From positions 1 through 64,000 of the forward strand of contig JAUNDC010000005.1 of assembly GCA_030526355.1 (NCBI GenBank): a stretch of 64,000 nucleotides of DNA, given 5' to 3'. The stretch's first letter is position 1. Every line of letters starts with the position of its first letter. The notes below the pieces were generated by a model, which had not been told where the DNA came from, did not search any database, and saw only the letters and a list, made by a program, of their open reading frames with translations. This document shows, one piece after another, positions 18,056-27,467 of this stretch. The stretch comes from Bacillota bacterium. GTDB taxonomy: Bacteria > Bacillota > Clostridia > Peptostreptococcales > Anaerovoracaceae. Both the position numbers and the translations under genes were made by a program.

Positions 18056-18089
18056 TTATTACAAAGGTAAAACATGTTCATTTATTCAG

Positions 18090-18121
18090 CCTCGGCAAAT
18101 ATTTTGCCGAGGTTTTGCTTT
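18090..18121 (+). terminator. Rho-independent terminator
   Basis: CCTCGGCAAA and TTTGCCGAGG form a 10-bp stem with a 3-base loop, followed by TTTTGCTTT. It closes the first transcription unit of the island, 34 bases after the kinase remnant and before the helicase promoter region. Confidence 0.85.
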
Positions 18122-18216
18122 GCCGGTTTTATTGAATGCTAAATGATATTAGAACTGCTAAAATTAGAGTATAAAAACAACATAAAATAGTCTTTAGAAT
18201 TTTGTGGAGGCATATG

Positions 18217-21200
18217 ATGAAGAATATTATGGATAATAGAATTAGATTTTTAAAAAACCTGGCAGAACTTAAAAACAAGGAAAAGGAGAATATTGAAGAA
18301 TATGAATGGTATTCTTTTCTTCGGGATTTTAATACAGAGAGTGAAGCAATAGAAATGAAGCTGGAAGAAGATAATATTCTGACAGTAAAAAAGCCGGTTA
18401 ATACTGAAGATAATCACTACGAAAAGGAAATGTTATTATATACGGTTCTGCATCGGATATTTAGTGAGAGGAAAGATAAAACTGTTTTTATCGGCAATGG
18501 AATTTTTACAATAAAAGATGAAAAAAAATCGATTAAATATCCTATGTTGATTCAGCCTGTGTATATCGAATTTGACTCAATAGAAGGAGCTTTTTTATTA
18601 AAAGGAAGTGGTAAATCACAATTAATGACTGCTCCTATTCCGGACGAATTAAATCGTGAATGCCTAGGTGAAGTAATAAGGAGGGTCACCGAAGAAAGTA
18701 TATTCCCATGTGGAAATTGTGCAACTGAGCTTTTTAGGGAAATGATGAATCTTCTTTCGGCACGTTGTGATATGTACATCATTGAAGATAATCCGGTGCT
18801 TTTTTATAAAGATGCGGGTACAAACGAATACATAGATTTTTTAGATGTTCTTCAGGAAAATAATGAACGTGGTACAGTAACAAAGCCGTTTGAAATATTA
18901 ATGGGTGTTTGTAATAATATGGCTGATGAAACTGAAGATAATAGCACTGGCGGCTTAGTAGATTTATTTGATTTAAATAATGAACAGAAAAAAGCAGCGC
19001 ATTCAATGCTGGGCAATCATATAAGCGTAGTGTCTGGGCCTCCAGGCACAGGTAAGACTTATACGGCAGCTTCAGCGGCATGTTATGCTGCGCAAAAGGG
19101 TAAATCAGTACTCATAACAACTAAAAATTATAAATCTCTGGAAGCAATCAGAAAAAAACTTCCTCATAAAATTGAGAGCATTTCGCTCATGCTGGATAAG
19201 AACAATGATTCAGATATTGTGTCAGAAAAAATAGATACAATTCTTGACTATTACAATAAATTTACGCCAGAGGATATTGAACAGAAAATATCGGCAATAG
19301 AAGAAACCCTGGTCCTGCTTGAAAATAGACTTGTAAGCCGTAACAAAAGCCTTAAGAATATGACATCATATGAGGATGCTGATTTAACAGCCGGTAAAGA
19401 ATTGCTTGATAAAAAGGATCTATTGCCTCTTATTCCAGATTCACTTCCTGAAAATTTCAGAATATCAATAAGTGATATTGAAAAGTTATATAAAACTAAT
19501 GTCATAACGAAATCCGAAGAGGAACTTTTTAACACGAATATATTGGAATCTCTGCCAGAGCCAAAAGTGCTTAATAATATATTCCTCGAATCTCGAAAGA
19601 CGGATACCAAGCTTGAAGAACTGTCGAAGTATTTCAAATTATTTACCGTTGACAGATGGATGATGGAGGCTGCAATTGATGGTGAGAATGGAAGATTCCA
19701 TAGATTACTTGATATATTGGATAAAATGTTTCGCGCACGGAAGGTATTTATGGATGAATATCCGGATGTATCTATTAATATAGACGATGGTTTATCGTTT
19801 GAAGTAATTAAACAGAATTTTCCTATTATACATGAAGACTTCGAAAAGAAAGGCAGAGTTGCAGGAAAAAATATATGCAAGAGTTCGATTAGAAAATGTT
19901 TAAATGGAATCAACATTAATGGTGAAGGCATCAAAACAAAGAAAGATTGTAATGCAGTAAAAGCATATCTGATTTGGAAAATTTCAGAGTGTTATGCTCA
20001 GAATTTGTGGGATTCCTCTCTAGTTTCATATGGTGTGCCTGATTTTACATCTGCCAGTGACAGAATTAAATATCAGACTATGGATAGTATGAGTACTGCA
20101 TTTGAGTTCCCTGTTCAATTCAAGGCTTTAAAAAATATATTGTCCAAAATGGAAATAGATTGGCGAGATTTTCTTTGTGTGAATCAATATGATACTACAC
20201 TTAACGAATTACAGAAAACAATTGATTCAGTGGATGCCATACACAACCTTTATATTGAGGCTGACGAAAAAAAGTACAATGACAGATATGAAGACTTGTT
20301 AAAAAAGACGATGAACCTGACTGAAGAACTCATGAAATATGATGAGGGTTTAGGTCAAAAACTGTTTAACGACATAGATAGCGGAGCTCTTGAGGAATAT
20401 TGCAATCATTATAATGATGAAGTTCTTAAGCTGCTTAAGAAAAAGGATTTGGAGTTTGAACGAAGAAAAGTGCTTTTGAAAAGACTTTCAATGGGAGCGC
20501 CTGAGTTTGCTGGAAAAATTAGTCGTCGAGAGGGGGAACTGTATTCATCTGCAGAAATCCCTGAAGAAATCACAGGCGCTTTTAAAGGAAAACAGATTAT
20601 TACTAAGCTTGAAGAAAGAAACATGGAACATCTCCAGTTACAGACGTTGATAAAAAATGACAGAACCTTGATACTACAAAATAGGCAGGACTTGATTTTT
20701 TGGCGAATTATGTATCATACTATCAAAAAACTGAATGCTGATCATAAAAACTATGAAGAGTTAATGGCTTTTCAGATGACATTTCAGCGCATAGGCAAAG
20801 GGACCGGAAAACGTGTGAAGAGTCTTAAAATTGCATTGGCTGAGAGTTACAAAAAAATACAGAGGATATTACCAATATGGTTAGCCCCGGCAAGTCTTGT
20901 TTATGAATACATGAATCCGGGAACATTCAATTATATGATTGTTGATGAAGCCTCCGAATGTGATATATTGTGTTCCGCTTTAGCTTCCTTATCCGATCAT
21001 ATGCTTGTTATTGGAGATGAACAGCAGTCGGAAAGTATTACTATAGGAACTTCTGATGAACAGATAAGAATTATTCAGCAGGGATATCTTGATGATGTAT
21101 CCAACAATCATTTGTATAACTTTAATATGTCCCTGTTCGACCTTGCAAAGATGCAGTCTGGGAAAAAAGAACAGATGCTACTCGAACATTATCGATGTCA

Positions 21201-22038
21201 TCCGTCAATAATTGCTTTCTCCAATGAGCTTTCATACAAAGGAAAATTATTACCTATGAAATCTCCATTTCAGAATTTAGAGCCGATTGTCGGAATAAAG
21301 GTGAGTGGTAAAAAATCTGGTAAGAAGAATTACATGGAAGCTGAAGTAATTGTGTCTATGATAGATAAAATAATTAAAGATGCAGACTATGATGGAAAAA
21401 CCATAGGAATTATAAGTTTAGTAGGAAAAGAACAAGCCAGGCTTATAGAACGGCTTCTTTTACAAAACATTGATTTGGATGAAATGATAAAAAGGGATAT
21501 TCTCATTGGTAATTCTGTAGATTTTCAAGGAGCAGAAAGAGATATAGTTCTTATTAGTTGTGTTGATGCTCCTGAATATGAGGATGAGGTTCTGGCTTTG
21601 AAAACAGAAGGAAACAACAGCTGGTTCAAAAAAAGATTAAATGTAGCCTTTTCCCGAGCAAAAGAACAGACAATTGTGTTCCATTCTTTCGCCCAGGGAA
21701 ACTTGCAGTCTAAAGATATCAGACAGCGGATACTTTCGCATATAAATAAAGGCAATAAATACAACGTGGATGATTCACTGGAACTTTCGGCATTTGAGAT
21801 AGACGTTTACAATTACTTGTCTAAGGAGGAATCGGTTCAGTGTTTGAAAGGCCTTGAAATTGGTAAATATGTGATACCGATTACAGTCAGGTATGCAGAT
21901 AAGACAATCATTGTGAATTGTAAGGAATTTGATGATGAATATTATATGCTGCTTGAACGTGCAGGGTATGAGGTGCAGACTATATGTCCGGCAGACTTTT
22001 ATATGTCGGTTATCAATAACAAGAACATACTGGCATAA
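18217..22038 (+). CDS. DNA2/NAM7-type superfamily 1 helicase
   Basis: A very large protein (about 1274 residues). The N-terminal ~250 residues are unrecognised. Walker A is GPPGTGKT at about 274-281; the DEAS Walker B box lies near 908-913, so more than 600 residues are inserted, including coiled-coil stretches (IEETLVLLENRLVSRNKSL). C-terminal helicase motifs follow: IGDEQQS (motif III), LEHYRCHPSII (motif IV-like), VDFQGAERDIVLIS (motif V) and NVAFSRAKEQ (motif VI). It should couple ATP hydrolysis to movement on nucleic acid. Such helicases with long insertions are common in phage-defence systems. ATG 18217 sits six bases after GTGGAGG. It starts a new unit after the terminator at 18090, with the same upstream motif as the FtsW gene. 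Confidence 0.88.
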   Translation: MKNIMDNRIRFLKNLAELKNKEKENIEEYEWYSFLRDFNTESEAIEMKLEEDNILTVKKPVNTEDNHYEKEMLLYTVLHRIFSERKDKTVFIGNGIFTIKDEKKSIKYPMLIQPVYIEFDSIEGAFLLKGSGKSQLMTAPIPDELNRECLGEVIRRVTEESIFPCGNCATELFREMMNLLSARCDMYIIEDNPVLFYKDAGTNEYIDFLDVLQENNERGTVTKPFEILMGVCNNMADETEDNSTGGLVDLFDLNNEQKKAAHSMLGNHISVVSGPPGTGKTYTAASAACYAAQKGKSVLITTKNYKSLEAIRKKLPHKIESISLMLDKNNDSDIVSEKIDTILDYYNKFTPEDIEQKISAIEETLVLLENRLVSRNKSLKNMTSYEDADLTAGKELLDKKDLLPLIPDSLPENFRISISDIEKLYKTNVITKSEEELFNTNILESLPEPKVLNNIFLESRKTDTKLEELSKYFKLFTVDRWMMEAAIDGENGRFHRLLDILDKMFRARKVFMDEYPDVSINIDDGLSFEVIKQNFPIIHEDFEKKGRVAGKNICKSSIRKCLNGININGEGIKTKKDCNAVKAYLIWKISECYAQNLWDSSLVSYGVPDFTSASDRIKYQTMDSMSTAFEFPVQFKALKNILSKMEIDWRDFLCVNQYDTTLNELQKTIDSVDAIHNLYIEADEKKYNDRYEDLLKKTMNLTEELMKYDEGLGQKLFNDIDSGALEEYCNHYNDEVLKLLKKKDLEFERRKVLLKRLSMGAPEFAGKISRREGELYSSAEIPEEITGAFKGKQIITKLEERNMEHLQLQTLIKNDRTLILQNRQDLIFWRIMYHTIKKLNADHKNYEELMAFQMTFQRIGKGTGKRVKSLKIALAESYKKIQRILPIWLAPASLVYEYMNPGTFNYMIVDEASECDILCSALASLSDHMLVIGDEQQSESITIGTSDEQIRIIQQGYLDDVSNNHLYNFNMSLFDLAKMQSGKKEQMLLEHYRCHPSIIAFSNELSYKGKLLPMKSPFQNLEPIVGIKVSGKKSGKKNYMEAEVIVSMIDKIIKDADYDGKTIGIISLVGKEQARLIERLLLQNIDLDEMIKRDILIGNSVDFQGAERDIVLISCVDAPEYEDEVLALKTEGNNSWFKKRLNVAFSRAKEQTIVFHSFAQGNLQSKDIRQRILSHINKGNKYNVDDSLELSAFEIDVYNYLSKEESVQCLKGLEIGKYVIPITVRYADKTIIVNCKEFDDEYYMLLERAGYEVQTICPADFYMSVINNKNILA

Positions 22039-22122
22039 GTAAAATTGTACGCTAATATTGAAAAAATATATGCTTTATTATGATATCTTAATAATAGAAA
22101 ATAGGATAAGGGAGGGAATGTT

Positions 22123-22704
22123 ATGACTATTTTGAAAATTTTTGCATGTGTAATGATTTTATTAACATCGATTTATCTTCTTGCTACTAACCTTAAGCTT
22201 ACAAGAAGAAGCCCTAATGAGTCGTCGGGGATTTTATCGACGTTTACCTGCGATGAAGATGATGAGTATGATGATTATATTTCATTCAGACTTCTGAGTG
22301 GAAATCAACCGAAGGTGTGGGAGTTTAAGATGTCGGATAAGCTTCTTATCATAGGCAGAAACTCAGAGAAGTTTAAAGGGGAAAAAAGTATCCAGGATGA
22401 CAGAACTTTTAGCCGAGAGCATCTTGGAGTGTATAGAGATAAACGTGGACGTGTTCATTTCAATGCCATCAAGGGCGATATAAATCCGGTCTTTGTTTCC
22501 ACAAATGGCAGCTCGTTCAAGGAAGAAACGGGGAGCTTTATTCTTGAGCCGGGTACTCACAGATTAAGGATGGGGCATTCTGTGTTTGAGATATTTTTCG
22601 GAAATTCATATGAAATGCCTCCTTCCGAGCGGATTAAAAAAGAAAGAAATACACACTCCCAATTTAAAAATGCTGGTAGCGGAACAATAATAATAAACAG
22701 ATAA
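22123..22704 (+). CDS. Membrane-anchored FHA-domain protein
   Basis: A 193-residue protein: one N-terminal membrane helix (residues 4-23), an acidic linker (DEDDEYDDY), then an FHA domain at about 65-160. The phosphothreonine-binding signature is visible as GRN (Gly78, Arg79), SREH (Ser97, His100) and STNG (Asn128). It would dock Thr-phosphorylated proteins at the inner face of the membrane, the natural reader for the kinases at 14381 and 25110. AAGGGAGGG precedes the ATG. In actinobacteria FHA proteins link PknA/B to the RodA/PbpA machinery; the same partners occur in this element. Confidence 0.9.
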   Translation: MTILKIFACVMILLTSIYLLATNLKLTRRSPNESSGILSTFTCDEDDEYDDYISFRLLSGNQPKVWEFKMSDKLLIIGRNSEKFKGEKSIQDDRTFSREHLGVYRDKRGRVHFNAIKGDINPVFVSTNGSSFKEETGSFILEPGTHRLRMGHSVFEIFFGNSYEMPPSERIKKERNTHSQFKNAGSGTIIINR

Positions 22705-22776
22705 TCAATCTAAACTTGGACTGGGGTGTTGGGAAACAGAGATACATGGTATAATTGAAAAAAGGAGAGTTCTGTT

Positions 22777-23880
22777 ATGAAAGATAAACCGACTGAATCA
22801 ATGGAGATAATGAATAACATTTCAAAAACAGGAATTGGAGCTGAAGAAGTTAAACTAACATGGGCTACAATCGGTAAGAGATATCGAATAAAAAAATGGA
22901 GGAAAGAACTTGACAATCTTGCTAAGCAGTCTGGATATACACTTGCCGGTATAGCTAGCTGCATAGGAGTCACAGTATCGGAACGTCCAGGATTTTATAA
23001 TAAGCTGCCTCAGGAAAAAGAAACCTATGTAAAAATCGCATTAGTATTGGGGCAAAACAAAAAAACCGTTAACCGCTGGATTACAAAGAATACTAAGAAA
23101 GCAAAACTCTATGCAAAATATCCAATTGATCTTATTGGAATATATTTTTTGGATTTAAAGTCAGATGACTTTAAACCACATGATAAGATCCATATGTATT
23201 TGGAATGCGTTAACGAATTTAAAATTCACAAATCCGAACTTGATAATTTGAACTCAGAAGACACAGCTAAACCAATGGAAACGATAGAACTTGAGAGTAA
23301 CCTTAAAGACAAAAAAATTAAAAATGGAGATGAGTTTATCGATTTTGTAATAAGCAATAAAAATTCCTTTATAGAGACAAATGCAAACCCTAGAGATTAT
23401 ATCAAAAATTATATTGAAGTTTTGCTTCAGTCTAAAAACAGAACTAAGAGAAAACATGAGGAAAAATGGACCGCATTTAAGCTGAGAGAAATGAACTATA
23501 TCAGTGATGCTTTATACAATTATATTATGGGAGATATTAAATCTGCCCAGATACCTAAAAAGAAAAGTACATATATTAAATATGCTATTGAACTTGGCAT
23601 GAGCTCAAAACAAACCAATGAAGTCTTGGAATTAGCAGGATTTGATAAATTAAATATAAATGATAGTGAAGAAGGATTTGCCGAGTTTTCTCTCACTCCA
23701 ATCCTGATCGGGTGGGAAAGTACGCATGCTAATGCTAAAAAATGGCGGGAAAAGTATATAAATGAAAATTCTATTGAGATTCCGCTTAATGAGGAGAGAG
23801 AGGGATTGAAACAAATTTTATCGATGAGGGAAGATTTAATCATAACGTTCAATAAAGAGAATATATATTTTCCTTATTAA
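22777..23880 (+). CDS. Protein with two XRE-like helix-turn-helix domains
   Basis: A 367-residue cytosolic protein with two related domains. At residues ~40-90, LPQEKETYVKIALVLGQNKKTVNRWI, and at ~230-290, IPKKKSTYIKYAIELGMSSKQTNEVLELAGF, both follow the clostridial XRE-like pattern in which a Lys-rich 'KRxTxIKIAxxLGLSxxETNxLLxxAG' segment contains the helix-turn-helix. The basic linker (residues 150-225) is rich in Asn/Lys/Asp. No ATPase or signal-receiver motif. It may be the transcription regulator of the island, or a non-DNA-binding adaptor, since these domains are divergent. AAAGGAGAG precedes the ATG and the PP2C gene starts 20 bases after its stop. Confidence 0.65.
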   Translation: MKDKPTESMEIMNNISKTGIGAEEVKLTWATIGKRYRIKKWRKELDNLAKQSGYTLAGIASCIGVTVSERPGFYNKLPQEKETYVKIALVLGQNKKTVNRWITKNTKKAKLYAKYPIDLIGIYFLDLKSDDFKPHDKIHMYLECVNEFKIHKSELDNLNSEDTAKPMETIELESNLKDKKIKNGDEFIDFVISNKNSFIETNANPRDYIKNYIEVLLQSKNRTKRKHEEKWTAFKLREMNYISDALYNYIMGDIKSAQIPKKKSTYIKYAIELGMSSKQTNEVLELAGFDKLNINDSEEGFAEFSLTPILIGWESTHANAKKWREKYINENSIEIPLNEEREGLKQILSMREDLIITFNKENIYFPY

Positions 23881-23900
23881 TCAGAAAATCGGAGGGGAAA

Positions 23901-24719
23901 ATGAAAGAAATTTGCAGTGTTGGAACATTCAAAGGAAATAAAAATTTAAATCAGGATAGATTCTGTGTAGATAAAAAAATTATTTCACATGATTCACCAA
24001 GAATAGATTGTGAGTTAGAGTTTGCGTTCGATGAAGACTTACACGTTGTAGCAGTGGCGGATGGCGTTACTAATTCGATTGATGGGGGAAAAGCTGCAGA
24101 AATTGTAATAAAATCAGTATATGAATCATACGACGAGGTTGCTTTCTCACATAGCGATATTAAAGAGAGCTTAGATGATATCATAGATAATGCAGCATCG
24201 ATGCTCAGATGGGAATATAAGGATTATTTGACTGATGTATCAGCGGCGAGCACAATTAGTATAGTTGTGTTCAATAAAAATAGAATTTGGGCGTATAACC
24301 TAGGTGATAGCCCTATCCTTTTAATCAGAAATAATAAAATTATACCTCTATTTCATGAAGATACATTAGGAGCAGAAAAACTTGAGAAACAAAAGGGGAA
24401 AAACTTTGCTAGTAGGCTGTTTCAAAAGGAATCACCTCCTACAGAGAAGGAGTTTAACTGCCTCACCAAATGTGTGAGCAACCACTGCTATAGTGTAGAT
24501 GGAAATTTCACTTCTGTCGATTTTTTAGAGGACGATGTCATATTGGTAGCCAGTGATGGGTTGTTCAAGGTAATACAAGAAAATGAAGCAATTGGTGTTA
24601 AAGATTCCAAAACACTTATAGAAAAAACCGTTAATTATGCTTCCGATAATGTCACTGTTGCCATAATAAGAAAAGAAGGGGATGATAATATACATGTTAC
24701 CGATGAAAATGAAGGTTAG
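23901..24719 (+). CDS. PP2C-family Ser/Thr protein phosphatase
   Basis: A 272-residue phosphatase (PPM/PP2C). Metal-binding and core motifs are intact: NQDR (Asp19), VADGVTNS (Asp54, Gly55) followed by GG, AYNLGDSP near 135, ASDGL (Asp219) and DNVTVAII (Asp249). It needs two Mn/Mg ions and would reverse phosphorylation by the two kinases of the island. No membrane segment. An insertion of about 45 residues at 150-195, rich in Lys and Cys, is longer than in Stp1. GGAGGGG precedes the ATG. It overlaps the next gene, suggesting coupled translation. Confidence 0.92.
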   Translation: MKEICSVGTFKGNKNLNQDRFCVDKKIISHDSPRIDCELEFAFDEDLHVVAVADGVTNSIDGGKAAEIVIKSVYESYDEVAFSHSDIKESLDDIIDNAASMLRWEYKDYLTDVSAASTISIVVFNKNRIWAYNLGDSPILLIRNNKIIPLFHEDTLGAEKLEKQKGKNFASRLFQKESPPTEKEFNCLTKCVSNHCYSVDGNFTSVDFLEDDVILVASDGLFKVIQENEAIGVKDSKTLIEKTVNYASDNVTVAIIRKEGDDNIHVTDENEG

Positions 24720-25089
24720 AATTGACACGCATTGTATTTCTGACGATTATATATACACATTGACAGACAGGGGAAAATTAAGCCTTGATAGCAATTATAT
24801 AATTACCTATGAATATATAGACACAATTTTTGAAAAGAACCATGAGATTGAACTGAAATATTTTAAAAAAAATAAACTGGACGAGGTGCTCGGAGAAGTA
24901 TTATTGCGGATTGAAAGAGAGTCGATATACCTATTATGTAATGGTAATATCGAGTGCTATTTTACCGCTAGTAGTCAGAAACAGTGTAGTATTGAAAAGG
25001 GGAATAACAATAGTTTGCAAGTTGCAGAAACTAAAGAAATTATTGTTAAAGTACAGGATAGTGCAGTGATTTCTATTAAAATTATGTAG
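24694..25089 (+). CDS. Small unknown protein between phosphatase and kinase
   Basis: About 131 residues, unrecognised. Strongly beta: alternating strands (VRIDTHCISDDYIYTLTD, ELKYFKKN, VLLRIERESIYLLC, EIIVKVQDSAVISIKI) suggest a small beta-barrel or sandwich. No signal peptide. It overlaps the PP2C stop by about 25 bases, with AGGGG upstream; starts at 24682, 24694 and 24703 are all possible and the middle one has the most plausible spacing. Placed between eraser and writer of protein phosphorylation, it could be a substrate or modulator; that is inference only. Confidence 0.55.
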   Translation: MLPMKMKVRIDTHCISDDYIYTLTDRGKLSLDSNYIITYEYIDTIFEKNHEIELKYFKKNKLDEVLGEVLLRIERESIYLLCNGNIECYFTASSQKQCSIEKGNNNSLQVAETKEIIVKVQDSAVISIKIM

Positions 25090-25109
25090 AGGATTTAAGG
25101 AGCCCAGCA

Positions 25110-27467
25110 ATGAGTATTGTAATTAAAGATGTTGATATAAAAAATCTTACAGAGATAGAAAAGGTGCATCATGTATGCAACGAAGAGGGTTATGAGTATG
25201 TAGGAATCTATGATGAAGCGCAAAATGGCGCACAAGCTAGGATTCATTTAGTACGAAAAGACGGAACAGAGTATATACTCAAGTACTTTAGCAATATTAA
25301 GGTTGGTGGGTATGGCGGCGGATATATTAACGGAGACACCTTTATATATAAAGATTACTTGGAAAAAGTTGAGGAAATTAACAAATCATTCAGAATAGAA
25401 CGAGCACTTGCGTCGGACGAACAGTTGAGGTCACATCCCAATATTGCAAGGACTCTTGTTGCTGATGATATAACTTTTACCGATGGGAAGGTTAGGTTAA
25501 CTGAGTGGTTTATAATAATGAAAAAGTACCAGCCGTTAAGCTTGGATGTGGGTAGTTCTCCTAACATACGAGAGGAAAAGGAAGCTTTGCGTTTAGGAGT
25601 ACAGATCTGTGATGCTCTCATTATTCTTCACGAGAGAAAAGACCTTTTTATGGAGGAGAGCAAAGCCGGCGGTTATAAAGGGATCCTTCATGGAGATATT
25701 AAACCCGAGAACATTCTTGTCGAAGAAACTGAGAAAGGAATATACAACTATGTTTTGGCTGATTTTGGGATGTCTAAACTCAAAGGATCTATAAGTACTG
25801 TTTCAAATGTTCGTGGAGGGACACTGTATGCGATGTCTCCGGAATATGCTAAAGGGAATTATTCTACCAAGGCTGATCTCTATGCGTTGTGTGCAACGCT
25901 GTATATGCTGTTGAACAAGGGTACTGCTTTGAGTGCCCAGCCACAACCAAGAGTAGTACGAGAATATAACGGAAATATAAATATTGGGTTTAAGGGGCAA
26001 ATGCCGGAGCCGACTAACGCATCAAGCGAGATGAAAGAACTCCTGGTGAATTCCCTTGAGTATGAAAGTGAGGATCGAAAATGCAAAAGTGCAAGAGTAC
26101 TCAAGGGTGAGTTGCAGAGAATTCAGTTCAAGCATGCGCAAGAAGCATATAAAAGCAATAATATTAAAGAATATGAAGCATATATGAAGGATCTTAAAGA
26201 AGATAAAATTGAGTATAATAGTGTTAAGAATGCTATTAGAGAATTGAATATAAAAGTGTCTTTAAGTGGTTTACATATAGACGATGATAAAGATAAACAT
26301 AATGGATTAAAGGGACAAATAGTTAAGGAATATGATGAAGTGAGGAACTATTGCGAGAATCTTGCTGCCGTTAAAAAAAATAACAAGTGGGGATATATTG
26401 ACAGGAAAGGCAATGTAGTGATTCCAATAATATTTGATGCTGCAATGGATTTTAGTGAAGGGCGAACTTTTGTGCGGAAGGGACCATACTTAGATAATAC
26501 TATATTTGGCGAGTGGTGGATGTTAGATGAATCTGGTAATAAAATATATGCTTTTAGAGAATCCTTTCCTATCAGAAAATTTAATAATGGTCGCGCGTGC
26601 ATTGCAAAGAAAAACAGAATAAAAAAAGAAGCCAGATTTGTTCTTGTTGACAAAAATGGATGGGTAGTGTCTCGAAAGTATGAGTCGATAATAGAATTCG
26701 AAGAAGGATATGCAAAAGTAAATAAAGGTGGAAAATGTGGATATATTGATAGAATGGGGCACGAAACGATTCCGATTATATATGATGATGGTAATTATTT
26801 TCATGAGGGGCGTGCAGCTGTAAAAAAGGATGGTAAATGGGGGTTTATAAACAAAAAAGGGAAAATGGTAGGAGGATTTTTATTTGAAAGTGTACATGAT
26901 TTTAGCGAAGGGCTTGCAGCTGTTAAAAAAGATAATAGATGGGGGTATATTGATAAGGAATATAAAGAAATAGTTCCGATTATATATGAAGATGTATCTG
27001 ATTTTAAAGATGGACGTGCAGTGGTAAAAGAAAATGGTTTAAAGTTTTTCATAAACAAAAAAGGAAATATAGTAGTACCATTTACGTCTGATAGCGTACA
27101 TAATCTAGAACTAGGACATAATGTTAAGAAAAATGACGAAAAAAACAATATAGTAAAAGGTTATGGTTTTATAATTGTAATGAATGAATTTGAAAATGAA
27201 GTTATTGGAATGATCTATAATTCCATAACAATTAAAAAAGAAAAAGGACAATCTATTGAACAAATGTATTGGTGTTTAAAAAAACGTGTACAAACATATT
27301 ATAATTTGGATTTAGATGAGGTTAATAGTGCAATCATTGTAACAACAGGGGAAGTTGGATTTGGTGATTATTATCATAAACAATATTGGAATGCTTTGAA
27401 TGTAGTAAAGGATGGAGAGGTGCAGGAACGTAGACGTAGAGTATTATCGAACATAGTATGCAATTAG
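25110..27467 (+). CDS. Ser/Thr protein kinase fused to WG repeats
   Basis: A 785-residue soluble protein. The kinase domain (residues ~20-330) has Lys58 (YILKYF), catalytic loop HGDIKPEN with Asp196, DFG at 218-220 and VRGGTLYAMSPE; it is complete and close to the kinase at 14381. Residues ~400-650 hold six or seven WG/KWGY-type beta repeats (KWGYIDRKGNVVIPIIF, KWGFINKKGK, RWGYIDKEYKE), a putative ligand- or protein-binding propeller. The last ~110 residues form a separate unknown domain. No membrane helix, unlike its paralog, so this is the soluble writer of the pair. AAGGAGCCC precedes the ATG, 20 bases after the small gene. Last gene of the helicase-FHA-HTH-PP2C unit. Confidence 0.92.
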   Translation: MSIVIKDVDIKNLTEIEKVHHVCNEEGYEYVGIYDEAQNGAQARIHLVRKDGTEYILKYFSNIKVGGYGGGYINGDTFIYKDYLEKVEEINKSFRIERALASDEQLRSHPNIARTLVADDITFTDGKVRLTEWFIIMKKYQPLSLDVGSSPNIREEKEALRLGVQICDALIILHERKDLFMEESKAGGYKGILHGDIKPENILVEETEKGIYNYVLADFGMSKLKGSISTVSNVRGGTLYAMSPEYAKGNYSTKADLYALCATLYMLLNKGTALSAQPQPRVVREYNGNINIGFKGQMPEPTNASSEMKELLVNSLEYESEDRKCKSARVLKGELQRIQFKHAQEAYKSNNIKEYEAYMKDLKEDKIEYNSVKNAIRELNIKVSLSGLHIDDDKDKHNGLKGQIVKEYDEVRNYCENLAAVKKNNKWGYIDRKGNVVIPIIFDAAMDFSEGRTFVRKGPYLDNTIFGEWWMLDESGNKIYAFRESFPIRKFNNGRACIAKKNRIKKEARFVLVDKNGWVVSRKYESIIEFEEGYAKVNKGGKCGYIDRMGHETIPIIYDDGNYFHEGRAAVKKDGKWGFINKKGKMVGGFLFESVHDFSEGLAAVKKDNRWGYIDKEYKEIVPIIYEDVSDFKDGRAVVKENGLKFFINKKGNIVVPFTSDSVHNLELGHNVKKNDEKNNIVKGYGFIIVMNEFENEVIGMIYNSITIKKEKGQSIEQMYWCLKKRVQTYYNLDLDEVNSAIIVTTGEVGFGDYYHKQYWNALNVVKDGEVQERRRRVLSNIVCN

